Source: Phytohalomonas tamaricis | GTDB lineage: Bacteria > Pseudomonadota > Gammaproteobacteria > Pseudomonadales > Halomonadaceae | Direction of reading: 5' to 3' | NCBI RefSeq assembly: GCF_003012345.1 | Contig: NZ_PVRV01000020.1 | Span: 868,001-932,000 of the forward strand | Length of the DNA: 64,000 nucleotides | Part shown: piece after piece, positions 9,646-17,406 of the stretch | Position numbering within the stretch: the stretch's first letter is position 1 | Layout: each line of letters begins with the position of its first letter | Translations under genes and position numbers: made by a program | The notes under the pieces: model-generated | What the model was told of the DNA's origin: nothing | Databases searched by the model: none | Seen by the model: the letters and a program-made list of their open reading frames with translations, nothing else

Positions 9646-10563
9646 TCAAGGGCGGGTGAAATCCGACGCCGGTATCATCGCCGCGTAAGTCCACAGCAGA
9701 GTGGCAGCAGCCAACGCCGTGATATTGCTGACATCGTGGGGTGGCGAGACCTCAACGACATCCATACCGATCAGATTGAAACCACGCAGCGCTTCAAGCA
9801 ACTCCAGCGCATGCAAGGTCGTGATGCCACCGATTTCTGGAGTCCCTGTGCCCGGCGCATGGGCTGGATCGAGCAGATCGATATCGAAGGTAATATAGGT
9901 GGGTGTATCTCCAATACGCTCTTTAACCAGAGCCTGAAGCGCCTCGCCGCTGGTTTTCATCAACTGACGTGAATTCATCCAGAAGCCGCCCTGAGCTGGC
10001 AGCCAGTCACGCGTCTCGGGCTCAACCGGCGAGCGCAGCCCCAGGCTCATGACCTTACGCGGATCGATCAACTCCTCATCAATGGCATTGCGCAGCAGCG
10101 TGCCGTGACCGATATCATCGCCAAAATGATAACTCCACGTGTCACAGTGGGCATCGAAATGCACGATGGCCAGCCGCTCGCCATGAATCTTGCGCAGCGC
10201 CCGCAGCACGCCCAGCGTGGTCAGATGATCACCGCCGGCAAACATGAGGTGCCGCTGGGGATCGTCATTGTGTGCCGCAAGCACACCTTCCTCAATCTGC
10301 CTGAGCGCATCATGCTGCCCGACCTGAGTAATCGCGATATCGCCCAGGTCGGTTACCGAGGCGCAGGGGTCGGTCTCGAACTCGGGATGACGCCCGTCGG
10401 TCAGCATCATGCTGATCTGGCGAATGGCGTTCGGCGCCAATCGGGCACCGGGGCGAAACGTCACTGAGCAATCGTAGGGAATGCCGAGGAAGCCAATCGG
10501 CCTCGGTGCACTTACCGGCGATTTCAGGAAGGTAGAAATTCCTTGGTACGGCATTCCGAACAT
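9646..10563 (-). CDS. Arginase/agmatinase-family ureohydrolase
   Basis: Binuclear-manganese enzyme that hydrolyses a guanidino compound to urea and an amine. All six metal ligands are visible: His113 (GGDH), Asp137/His139/Asp141 (HFDAHCD), Asp227/Asp229 (TFDIDLLDP). The protein is 305 residues, the agmatinase, guanidinobutyrase and guanidinopropionase size. The PGTGTPE loop after the last ligands fits this group rather than true arginases, but the exact substrate (agmatine, 4-guanidinobutyrate or 3-guanidinopropionate) cannot be read from sequence. The start at 10563 follows AGGAGT by 6 bases; an upstream ATG at 10650 lacks such a site. It is a single-gene unit ending in a palindromic terminator. 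Confidence 0.87.
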   Translation of the reverse strand: MFGMPYQGISTFLKSPVSAPRPIGFLGIPYDCSVTFRPGARLAPNAIRQISMMLTDGRHPEFETDPCASVTDLGDIAITQVGQHDALRQIEEGVLAAHNDDPQRHLMFAGGDHLTTLGVLRALRKIHGERLAIVHFDAHCDTWSYHFGDDIGHGTLLRNAIDEELIDPRKVMSLGLRSPVEPETRDWLPAQGGFWMNSRQLMKTSGEALQALVKERIGDTPTYITFDIDLLDPAHAPGTGTPEIGGITTLHALELLEALRGFNLIGMDVVEVSPPHDVSNITALAAATLLWTYAAMIPASDFTRP

Positions 10564-10665
10564 AGTGACTCCTGACACGTTTAAACTGTCACAAAAATCA
10601 TCGCGAAAGTGCGAAGCGCGCATCCTCTTCCAGCCGGAAGGTTTCGTCAATCAGGCTATGAAAAT

Positions 10666-11418
10666 TTAATCGGCAGGCGGCATACGGCCATTGACCAACA
10701 GATACGCCCAATCGGCCCGGCCGTGCGTCGATGCGGCGCGGGCAGCTTCTTCATGGTCGTAGAGGATGCGAAAAAATTCCACCTGCCAGGAGGATGCCCT
10801 GCCTTCAAGCAGCGCATAGGCCGCATGTGGCGCATGGTTTTCCATCACATGGGGCACGGGCTGGTCATCCTGATAGGCCGGCATGCCGACGCTACCCGGA
10901 TTGACCACGCATTGGCCGCTCGAAAGCTGCACCAGGCGGGGAATATGGGTATGCGCGCAGCCAATTACCGCAGATGATTCGCCCGCCAGCGAAGAGATAA
11001 TAGCCGCCTCATCACGCAGGCGCGGCCAACCGAGCGAGACATCTTCAAGCAGATAGCAGGTATCGCTGCCAGGCGAGCCGTGACAGGCATAAAGCTCGCC
11101 AAGGCGCGCCTCGCAAGGCAAGCGCGTCAACCAATCAACGCCAGTGCGCCCGATCTCATCATGAATAAAACGCAGCGTGGCATTAGCATTTAATTCATCA
11201 CTCGCCGAGGCAATCTGGCGGTCCTGATTGCCGCTGATCGTGATGATATCGTCGCGCTGGCGCAGCACATCAAGCGTTTCTCGCGGCGCGACCGGCCCAT
11301 AGAGCACATCGCCAAGGTTGATGATATGGTCAACCCCACGCCGATCGATATCGGTGAGCACCGCCTCAAGGGCGAATACATTGCTGTGGATATCAGCAAT
11401 CAATGCAATGCGCGTCAT
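10666..11418 (-). CDS. Calcineurin-like metallophosphoesterase (YfcE type)
   Basis: A 250-residue metallophosphoesterase. It begins with the first metal motif ALIADIHSN, then GDVLYGP, GNQD, and a late GCAHTHIPR plus NPGSVG, the standard order of the YfcE/MJ0936 phosphodiesterase family. Family members hydrolyse phosphodiesters in vitro; cellular substrates are generally unknown. The ATG at 11418 lies 8 bases past the stop of the GNAT gene at 11427-11942, so the two are probably one operon. An in-frame TTG at 11430 would overlap that gene. Confidence 0.85.
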   Translation of the reverse strand: MTRIALIADIHSNVFALEAVLTDIDRRGVDHIINLGDVLYGPVAPRETLDVLRQRDDIITISGNQDRQIASASDELNANATLRFIHDEIGRTGVDWLTRLPCEARLGELYACHGSPGSDTCYLLEDVSLGWPRLRDEAAIISSLAGESSAVIGCAHTHIPRLVQLSSGQCVVNPGSVGMPAYQDDQPVPHVMENHAPHAAYALLEGRASSWQVEFFRILYDHEEAARAASTHGRADWAYLLVNGRMPPAD

Positions 11419-11426
11419 ATCGATTC

Positions 11427-11942
11427 TCAACCAAGTCGCTTGTAATAGATCGCTGTCGCATGTGGCCCGGCACCATCGGGATCGAAGGCGTAACCGGGGA
11501 TTTCACCGCTTTTGAGCCAGCCGAGGTGCCCGTAAATCTGTTCTGCCGGTGAGCTGGCACGTGTATCAAGGGTCAGTAGCGTACGTCCTTCCATCCGCGC
11601 AAAGGCTTCAAGCGTCGCCATTAACTCTGAAGCAAACCCTCGGCCGCGCGCCTCAGAGTGCACGCACAGTTTCATGACTTCGGCGCGATGCGTGCCGTTG
11701 GCTTTCAGGCACAGTGCAAGCTGAACGGCACCCAGCACGCGCTCGCCTTCACGCGCGATCCAGAGGCGATGCTGCGGCCCCATCAGCTTGAACACGCCCT
11801 GCCAGTAAGTGTTGGCTTCAAATTCGGACAACGGCGCCATAAAGCCCATCGAGGCACCGCCATGCACACTATCGATCAGCAGTTCGATCAGCTCATCAAG
11901 CAAATGGTCATCGGGCTGGGTCACAGGCAAAATAATCGCCAT
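11427..11942 (-). CDS. GNAT-family N-acetyltransferase
   Basis: A 171-residue GCN5-related acetyltransferase that moves an acetyl group from acetyl-CoA to an unknown amine. The acetyl-CoA binding segment is EARGRGFASELMATLEAFA, preceded by the beta-4 strand AEVMKLCVH; LLTLDTRASSPAEQIYGHLGW is the expected C-terminal part. The ATG at 11942 sits 9 bases after GGAG; an ATG at 11951 abuts the GGAG directly and is less likely. It is the upstream partner of the metallophosphoesterase. Confidence 0.85.
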   Translation of the reverse strand: MAIILPVTQPDDHLLDELIELLIDSVHGGASMGFMAPLSEFEANTYWQGVFKLMGPQHRLWIAREGERVLGAVQLALCLKANGTHRAEVMKLCVHSEARGRGFASELMATLEAFARMEGRTLLTLDTRASSPAEQIYGHLGWLKSGEIPGYAFDPDGAGPHATAIYYKRLG

Positions 11943-11984
11943 GCAGGGCATCTCCGTGGTGTGATGACGAGAAGAAACGCCCCG

Positions 11985-13070
11985 CTATGATGCCCTGCTC
12001 CTGCGCTGTCGCGCCAGACTAGCGCTGCGGATCAGTGCAATGACCGGCAACCCTTCACGCAGCCCGAGAGCATCGGCCACGTAAGGCGTCACCTGAGCAC
12101 GCAAGCATTGGTCGCCAAGACGCAGCGTAAGTTCAACCCCGCCCTGCTGGCCTTCCGTCAAAGCCTCTATTTCCGCGTCGAGCATGTTGATGAAACTGGT
12201 GCCTGTGGGCCTTGAAAGCGCCAGTGCCACGTCATGTACGTTGACCTGTATATGCAGTATGTCATCAGCTACGCATTCGACACGAGACAGCGCCAGGCGC
12301 TGCCCATCGTCCAGCTCAAACCACGACAGCCCCGTCATGTCATCGTGTGCCGTCCATCGTGCCTTAAGCAGCGAAGTGGCCGCGAAACCGCCAAGCTGTG
12401 CGCTCAGCTCGGACTGGGTCAGCATTGCTCCAAGCTCACCGCTGGCCACAACCCGGCCTTTTTCTACCAACGCGAGCCGATCGGCAATGGCCATTACCTC
12501 CTGCGTATCGTGGCTGACAAACAGAACCGGAATATCGACTTCATGAGTAAGCCGCATGATATAGCTGAGCAGCTCTTGCTTACGCGCACCGTCAAGTCCG
12601 GTCAACGGCTCATCCATCAGCAACATGCGCGGCTTGGTCAGCAGCGCCCGGCCGATCGCCACGCGCCTTGCCTCACCGCCTGACAGCACTCCCGGCATGC
12701 GACCAAGTAGATGTTCAATACCGAGCAGCTCAACCAGCATGTCGAACTCCGCCTTAGCGCCGACGGCCATGCCATACTCAAGATTGCCGCGCACGCTGTA
12801 GTGCGGGAAAAGCAGCGCCTCCTGAAAGACCACTCCAAGCCTGCGCTTGTGTGGCGGAATGAAAAGGCGCCGCTCGGTGTCGACGAATACCGTATCATCA
12901 ATACAAATCAGGCCATGCTCAGGCCGGTCAAGACCAGCAAGCATACGCAGCAGGCTGGTCTTGCCACTGCCTGATTGACCAAATAGCGCAGTAACCCCCT
13001 GTGCCGGGGCCTTAAGATTGGCATCAAGCGTAAAGTCTCCCAGCTGTTTGGTGACGTTCAGTTCAAGCAT
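11985..13070 (-). CDS. modC: Molybdate ABC transporter ATP-binding protein ModC
   Basis: ATPase of the molybdate importer, acting with ModB on the cytoplasmic face. Walker A (FGQSGSGKTS), Q-loop region, ABC signature (LSGGEARRVAIGRALL), Walker B (MLLMDEPLTGLD) and the H-loop (SHDTQEV) are all present. The C-terminal 130 residues include a TOBE/Mop-type oxyanion-binding module that is typical of ModC. The ATG at 13070 overlaps the end of modB by 8 bases, indicating translational coupling. The total of 361 residues matches the usual ModC length. Confidence 0.93.
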   Translation of the reverse strand: MLELNVTKQLGDFTLDANLKAPAQGVTALFGQSGSGKTSLLRMLAGLDRPEHGLICIDDTVFVDTERRLFIPPHKRRLGVVFQEALLFPHYSVRGNLEYGMAVGAKAEFDMLVELLGIEHLLGRMPGVLSGGEARRVAIGRALLTKPRMLLMDEPLTGLDGARKQELLSYIMRLTHEVDIPVLFVSHDTQEVMAIADRLALVEKGRVVASGELGAMLTQSELSAQLGGFAATSLLKARWTAHDDMTGLSWFELDDGQRLALSRVECVADDILHIQVNVHDVALALSRPTGTSFINMLDAEIEALTEGQQGGVELTLRLGDQCLRAQVTPYVADALGLREGLPVIALIRSASLARQRRSRAS

Positions 13071-13758
13071 CACGGCCGCCCAGACGCTTTCGTGTGCGCC
13101 GTGCAAGCCATTCGGAAGCCATCAGTGAAATCATCGCCACCACAATCGAGACTACACACAGCCGCGCTGCCGCGTCCTCACGCCCCGGCATCTGGATCAA
13201 GGTATAGAGCGCCAGTGGCAGGGTTCGTGTCTCATCGGGGATGTTGGCCGCAAAGGTGATCGTTGCACCGAACTCCGACAGCGAACGCGCGAAGGCGAGC
13301 ACGCCACCGGTCAGGATACCGGGTACCGCAAGCGGCAGCGTAATGGTCAGGAAAACACGCAGATGCCCCGCGCCCAGCGTATGGGCAGCGGCTTCCAAGC
13401 GTGGATCAACCGCTTCAAGTGATAGCCGCACTGCCCGTACCAGCAAGGGAAACGCCATCACACCGCCCGCCAACGCTGCACCTTGCCAGGTAAAGGGCAG
13501 ACTGATATCAAAGGTGTCCTTTAGCCAGCTGCCGAGAGGACTGCGGCGGCCTAGTCCCACCAGCAACAGATAACCCACTACCACCGGCGGCAGCACCAGT
13601 GGCAGATGAATCAGGCCATCCAGCATCGCCTTGCCACGGAATTCGTGACGTGCCAGTACCCAGGCGATACAAATGCCAGGGATGAGAATGGCCGCCACAG
13701 CCACACTCGAAATGCGCAGACTTAGTGTCAGCGCCTCCCATTCAAGGTCGGTTAGCAA
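13063..13758 (-). CDS. modB: Molybdate ABC transporter permease ModB
   Basis: Inner-membrane permease of the molybdate importer, 231 residues with about five transmembrane helices. The sequence aligns closely with E. coli ModB: the start MLTDLEW, HLPLVLPPVVVGYLLL, and the EAA loop EAAAHTLGAGHLRVFLTITL that docks with ModC. The start codon is TTG at 13758, supported by AGGATCAGGA just upstream and by the family alignment; no ATG sits nearby. It lies between modA (124 bases upstream) and modC (8-base overlap). Confidence 0.93.
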   Translation of the reverse strand: MLTDLEWEALTLSLRISSVAVAAILIPGICIAWVLARHEFRGKAMLDGLIHLPLVLPPVVVGYLLLVGLGRRSPLGSWLKDTFDISLPFTWQGAALAGGVMAFPLLVRAVRLSLEAVDPRLEAAAHTLGAGHLRVFLTITLPLAVPGILTGGVLAFARSLSEFGATITFAANIPDETRTLPLALYTLIQMPGREDAAARLCVVSIVVAMISLMASEWLARRTRKRLGGRDA

Positions 13759-13882
13759 GCGTCCTGATCCTTACGTTGCAGCAATACTGACTGAAGTAGC
13801 AAAGTTTACGAAAGGTAAGCGAGCATTTCGAGGTAGCACGCCTTAAGCATAGGCGTCATGGCCATAGCGATAACGGCAACGA

Positions 13883-14707
13883 TCAACCACCGTTGACGGG
13901 ACTGACCTCATCACCATCATCAAGGCTGGTCATATCGGTATCAAAGCCGTACTGACGAAAGACCTTTGCTGCCTCATCACTCTTGAGCCAGGTCAGGAAC
14001 GCCTGCGCCGCCTGGGAGGGGGTGTCGTTGACCAGCGCAACGGGATAAGTGATCGGCTTATGGCTTTCGACCGGAAACAGGCCCAGCTGCTTGACCTTGT
14101 CACTGGCCTTGGCGTCGGTGGCGTAGACAATGCCGAGTGGCGTCTCGCCGCGCTCAACCAGCGCCAGCGCAGCGCGGACGTTATCGCTGCGCGCCAGGCG
14201 CGGCTCGAGTGTGTTCCACTCGCCGAGGCTCTTGAGCGCCTGCTTGGCGTAGATGCCTGCCGGCACATGATCGGGGTCACCCACTGCAAGTCGGCTGTCA
14301 TCGGCGAGCTCGTCGACGAGCGGATGCTCGGCATCGGGCGTGAACGATGCGATGTCGGTGTTCTGCGGCGCGATCAGCGCCAGGCGGTTCTGCAGCAGAT
14401 CGGCGCGCGCGGTCAAGGTGATGCCCTGCGCAGCGAGCCAGTCCATCCATTTCTCGTTGGCCGAGAAGAAGATATCGGCGGGGGCACCGTTGGCAACCTG
14501 ACGCGCTACGGTCGACGACGAGGCATAAACCGGCACGATATCAACCTCGTGCTGCTTTTCGTAGTCAGCAGCAAGCGTGTTCATCACGTCAGTCAGCGAG
14601 GCAGCGGCGTAGACCTGAATCTTGTCAGCGGCAAAGGTCAGCGGAGAGAGTACCAGCGTGGCAACAGTAGCGGTACCGATCAACAAACGAGAAACAAACC
14701 CAGACAT
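13883..14707 (-). CDS. modA: Molybdate-binding periplasmic protein ModA
   Basis: Periplasmic receptor of the molybdate importer; molybdenum supplies the cofactor of nitrate reductase, xanthine dehydrogenase and similar enzymes. A Sec signal peptide (core about 7-24, cleavage after TFA) precedes the mature start DKIQVYAAASLTDVMN, the classic ModA beginning with the oxyanion-binding serines. YASSSTVARQV and GAPADIFFSANEKWMD complete the ligand site. It heads the modABC operon. A small 6-bp inverted repeat (CCTTAA...TTAAGG, 14744-14762) lies upstream, but I could not recognise a ModE box. Confidence 0.93.
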   Translation of the reverse strand: MSGFVSRLLIGTATVATLVLSPLTFAADKIQVYAAASLTDVMNTLAADYEKQHEVDIVPVYASSSTVARQVANGAPADIFFSANEKWMDWLAAQGITLTARADLLQNRLALIAPQNTDIASFTPDAEHPLVDELADDSRLAVGDPDHVPAGIYAKQALKSLGEWNTLEPRLARSDNVRAALALVERGETPLGIVYATDAKASDKVKQLGLFPVESHKPITYPVALVNDTPSQAAQAFLTWLKSDEAAKVFRQYGFDTDMTSLDDGDEVSPVNGG

Positions 14708-14895
14708 GAATCCATCCTTGGTCGATTGAAAAGACCCACTATGCCTTAAAGATAACTTAAGGTAAAAACGTATCCAGCCTCTGCACTATAAACGGCGATT
14801 CACACCTAAGCGATACGCGGCCAAACGCTCGGACGGCTTCACCGCAGCGTACGCCCGCAAGGCGGCGCAACATAACACGTCTCACGGGATGCCAC

Positions 14896-15321
14896 ATGAC
14901 TATAAGAATTCGAACATTCGACCGCGCCGACGAAACCGATGTCATCGCGCTGTGGCAACGCTGTGGCCTGACTCGGCCGTGGAACGACCCGCAGCGGGAC
15001 ATCGCACGCAAGCTAAGTGAGCAACCCGAGCTGTTTCTGGTCGGCACCGTAGAAGATCGCCTTATCGCCAGTGCGATGATCGGCTTCGACGGTCATCGCG
15101 GCTGGGTCTACTATCTCGCCGTCGCGCCCGACTGTCAGCGGCGCGGCTACGGCAAGCGTTTGATGGCGGAAGCGGAACGACGGCTGAGCGAGGTGGGCTG
15201 CCCCAAGCTCATGCTGATGGTACGCACGGAGAATACCACCGTAATCGATTTCTATCGTCACCTCGGTTACGACATTAACGCCACCGCGGTGCTCGGCAAG
15301 CGCCTGATCAGCGATGAGTGA
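14896..15321 (+). CDS. ypeA: GNAT acetyltransferase YpeA
   Basis: A 141-residue acetyltransferase matching E. coli YpeA along its whole length: ALWQRCGLTRPWNDPQRDI near the N-terminus, then FDGHRGWVYYLAVAP, the acetyl-CoA loop CQRRGYGKRLMAEAE, GCPKLMLMVR and the C-terminal GKRLISDE. The acceptor substrate is not established for the family. It is transcribed divergently from modABC and lies 8 bases before a second GNAT gene, forming a likely two-gene operon. Confidence 0.9.
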   Translation: MTIRIRTFDRADETDVIALWQRCGLTRPWNDPQRDIARKLSEQPELFLVGTVEDRLIASAMIGFDGHRGWVYYLAVAPDCQRRGYGKRLMAEAERRLSEVGCPKLMLMVRTENTTVIDFYRHLGYDINATAVLGKRLISDE

Positions 15322-15329
15322 GGTGACAA

Positions 15330-15788
15330 ATGAGTGAACCGATCGCCATTCGGACGATCGCCGCAGGCGACCTCGACCAGCTGCTGGCGCTCTATGTCCA
15401 TCTCAACCCGGACGACTCCCCGCCGCCCGAGAATGGGATCAGCGCTACGACATGGAGAACAATCCAGGCCAGCCCGCATATCCGCCATCTCGGCGCGTAT
15501 GCGGGTACGGCCCTGCTCGCCTGCTGCCATATCGTACTGATCCCCAACCTGACACGCGGCTGCCGCCCTTACGGCGTGATCGAGAACGTCGTCACCCACC
15601 GCGACCATCGCGGTCAAGGCCTCGCGACCCGCCTACTGCATGCCGCCCTCGACCACGCCTGGGCACACGGCGCCTACAAGGTAGTGCTGACCACTAGCCG
15701 GCGTGACGAAGCAACGCTGCGTTTCTATCAGCGTGCCGGTTTTGATCGCTTTGAGAAGCAAGCCTTTATCGCCCGTGCCCCACACTGA
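15330..15788 (+). CDS. GNAT-family N-acetyltransferase
   Basis: A 152-residue acetyltransferase with the order expected of the fold: GVIENVVTHRDHRGQGLATRL (beta-4 and the acetyl-CoA loop), HGAYKVVLTTSRRDEATLRF, then YQRAGFDRFEKQAF. It is of the type found as a lone acetyltransferase beside ypeA; the acceptor is unknown. GAGGTG lies 5 bases before the ATG, within the end of ypeA. Confidence 0.85.
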   Translation: MSEPIAIRTIAAGDLDQLLALYVHLNPDDSPPPENGISATTWRTIQASPHIRHLGAYAGTALLACCHIVLIPNLTRGCRPYGVIENVVTHRDHRGQGLATRLLHAALDHAWAHGAYKVVLTTSRRDEATLRFYQRAGFDRFEKQAFIARAPH

Positions 15789-15806
15789 ACGCAGCGCGCT
15801 TATCGT

Positions 15807-16973
15807 TTAATAATGGCCCTGCTCTGCGGCGCCGAGATCGAGAAGCGTCGCCGCCACTGCCTGGGCGCGTGGCACGAGGGTATCGAGGCGGCAAAACTCT
15901 TGGTCGGTATGCATCTTTGCGCCTACCGGCCCGATACCACACAGCGTGGGTACACCGAGGCTGGCGGTGAAGCCGGCATCGGAGCAACCGCCAGTGAACT
16001 CGCCCTCGACTGCGAACCCGAGCAGCTCCGCCTGGCGCTGATAGCGCGCGAACAGCGCCTCGCTCATCTGCGCTTCGAGCGGCAAAAAACTCGAGCTCTG
16101 GGTCAGCGTCGCTGTAGTACCGGGCAGTTCCTGCTCACTGATTAGCGTCTTGAGCGCGGCAAACAGCACATCACGCTGTTCGTTGGTCACGAAACGCACG
16201 TCGAGCTGCGCCTTGGCCCACGGCGCCACGGTATTGCGCGATACGCCGCCCTCAATTACGCCGATATTGGTAGTGATGCCGTTTTCGTAGTCGGTCAGGG
16301 CGTGGACCTTGATGATCTTGCGCGCCAGCGCCTCGATCGCGCTCGCCCCGTCAGCATGGCTGACGCCGGAGTGCGCTGCCTTGCCTTCAACCGCAATAGT
16401 GAAGCTCGCCCCACCCTTGCGCGCAGTGACGACATTGCCGCTGATCCGCCCGGGTTCGGCATTGAACACTGCCCGCGCCCCCGTCGCGGCCTGTTCAATG
16501 AAAGCACGCCCATCGGGTGAGCCAATTTCCTCGTCGGCGGTGAACAGTGCCCTGACCGGGAACGGCAGCCTGGGCAGCCGCTTCAAGGCACGCAACACGA
16601 AGCAGTTCATTACCAGTCCCGCCTTCATGTCGGCCACGCCGGGGCCGAAGGCAAGATCGGCCTGCTGGCTGTAGCCTCGCGTCGCCACCGTACCTGTCGG
16701 GAAGACGGTATCACGATGCCCTATCAGCAGAGCATGTGCCTCCTCACCCACGCCGAGGCGCACTTCGAGGATATCGCCCGCATCAGGCCTGGCGTGGCGT
16801 ATCACTTCGATGCCATCGGCCGCCAGCCAGGCAAAGATGGTATCGGCCACCGCGTCGGTGCCGGCCTTGTCGTAGCTGTTGGAGTCGATCTCGACCAGCG
16901 TCTTGAGCCCGTCGACCATCGCCTCGTACTGCTCGGCCAGCCAGTCATGCACTTCACGCATCATCGGGTCCAT
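15807..16973 (-). CDS. M20-family metallopeptidase (carboxypeptidase G2/ArgE-DapE type)
   Basis: A 388-residue di-zinc peptidase or deacylase. His86-x-Asp88 (GHRDTVFPTGT), Asp115 (GVADMKAGL) and the Glu148-Glu149 pair (TADEEIGS) supply the metal ligands and general base; a dimerisation domain (KGGASFTIAVEGKAAHSG, with its conserved HSG) is inserted in the middle. This is the glutamate-carboxypeptidase branch of M20, acting on C-terminal or N-acylated amino acids; the substrate is unresolved. AAGGAG lies 9 bases before the ATG. It is divergent from the purine transport cluster and shares its 433-base upstream region. Confidence 0.85.
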   Translation of the reverse strand: MDPMMREVHDWLAEQYEAMVDGLKTLVEIDSNSYDKAGTDAVADTIFAWLAADGIEVIRHARPDAGDILEVRLGVGEEAHALLIGHRDTVFPTGTVATRGYSQQADLAFGPGVADMKAGLVMNCFVLRALKRLPRLPFPVRALFTADEEIGSPDGRAFIEQAATGARAVFNAEPGRISGNVVTARKGGASFTIAVEGKAAHSGVSHADGASAIEALARKIIKVHALTDYENGITTNIGVIEGGVSRNTVAPWAKAQLDVRFVTNEQRDVLFAALKTLISEQELPGTTATLTQSSSFLPLEAQMSEALFARYQRQAELLGFAVEGEFTGGCSDAGFTASLGVPTLCGIGPVGAKMHTDQEFCRLDTLVPRAQAVAATLLDLGAAEQGHY

Positions 16974-17254
16974 GTCACACGCTCCTTGGTGATGTGCTGG
17001 CCCTGCCCGCCGGGGGCATACTTCGAACAGGCTGGGCAGGCAAGCAGCCTCTTCGGCATCAATAACGTTAAATGACGGTGCAACAACGTATCGCCGGCAG
17101 TGGCGTCGTGAAATTCCATATCCAATATCCTCATTTGTCGTTGTTATGGGCTACGTCCGCACGGTATGACCAGGCACGTCGGCGGTTATCTCATTCACTC
17201 TAACTGTATATCACTAGCCCCCATCGCCAAGAAGATTCGCCAGGCCGGCTTTCC

Positions 17255-17271
17255 TGCGCTTATCTGGTGCA
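17255..17271 (+). promoter_or_regulatory. NtrC-like enhancer site
   Basis: TGCGCT-N5-GGTGCA resembles the NtrC consensus TGCACC-N5-GGTGCA, with a perfect right arm and two mismatches in the left. It lies about 80 bases upstream of the -24 element at 17350, a usual enhancer distance. Assigned by eye only. Confidence 0.4.
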
Positions 17272-17283
17272 CAAAACGTACTT

Positions 17284-17301
17284 TGAATTGTGCACAATTC
17301 A
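17284..17301. promoter_or_regulatory. Perfect 18-bp palindrome, probable operator
   Basis: TGAATTGTGCACAATTCA is an uninterrupted palindrome centred about 55 bases upstream of the sigma54-type promoter. Its core GTGCACAA is shared with TGGTGCACAAAA at 17265-17276. It looks like a dimeric regulator site; the regulator is unknown and none is encoded nearby. Confidence 0.45.
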
Positions 17302-17347
17302 GCCGTTACTACGGCTTCGCCGTTCTCTGGCGTACCTTTCTGACCGA

Positions 17348-17364
17348 TTGGCCAACTTTTTGCA
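17348..17364 (+). promoter_or_regulatory. Sigma54 (RpoN) promoter, ABC transporter operon
   Basis: TTGGCCAACTTTTTGCA carries the invariant GG (17350-17351) and GC (17362-17363) exactly 10 bases apart, with TTGCA at -12, matching the TTGGCACG-N4-TTGCA consensus. It ends 42 bases before the ATG of the ATPase gene. A near copy precedes the BMP gene at 22526-22542. Confidence 0.65.
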
Positions 17365-17406
17365 TTGTCCGGCTCACTGACCAATCGACCACGTTTCGAG
17401 CCGCCT

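Larger units (their letters stand above)
16974..17406. other. Divergent intergenic region with sigma54-type elements
   Basis: This 433-base region between the M20 peptidase and the purine ABC operon holds no supportable gene. Its right half carries, in order, an NtrC-like site, an 18-bp palindrome and a sigma54-type promoter (listed separately), all oriented toward the ABC operon. I see nothing recognisable in the left half. Confidence 0.6.

Noticed and set aside
14744-14762. Possible ModE operator upstream of modA
   Set aside because: Only a 6-bp inverted repeat (CCTTAA/TTAAGG) is present and it does not match the ModE consensus I know.
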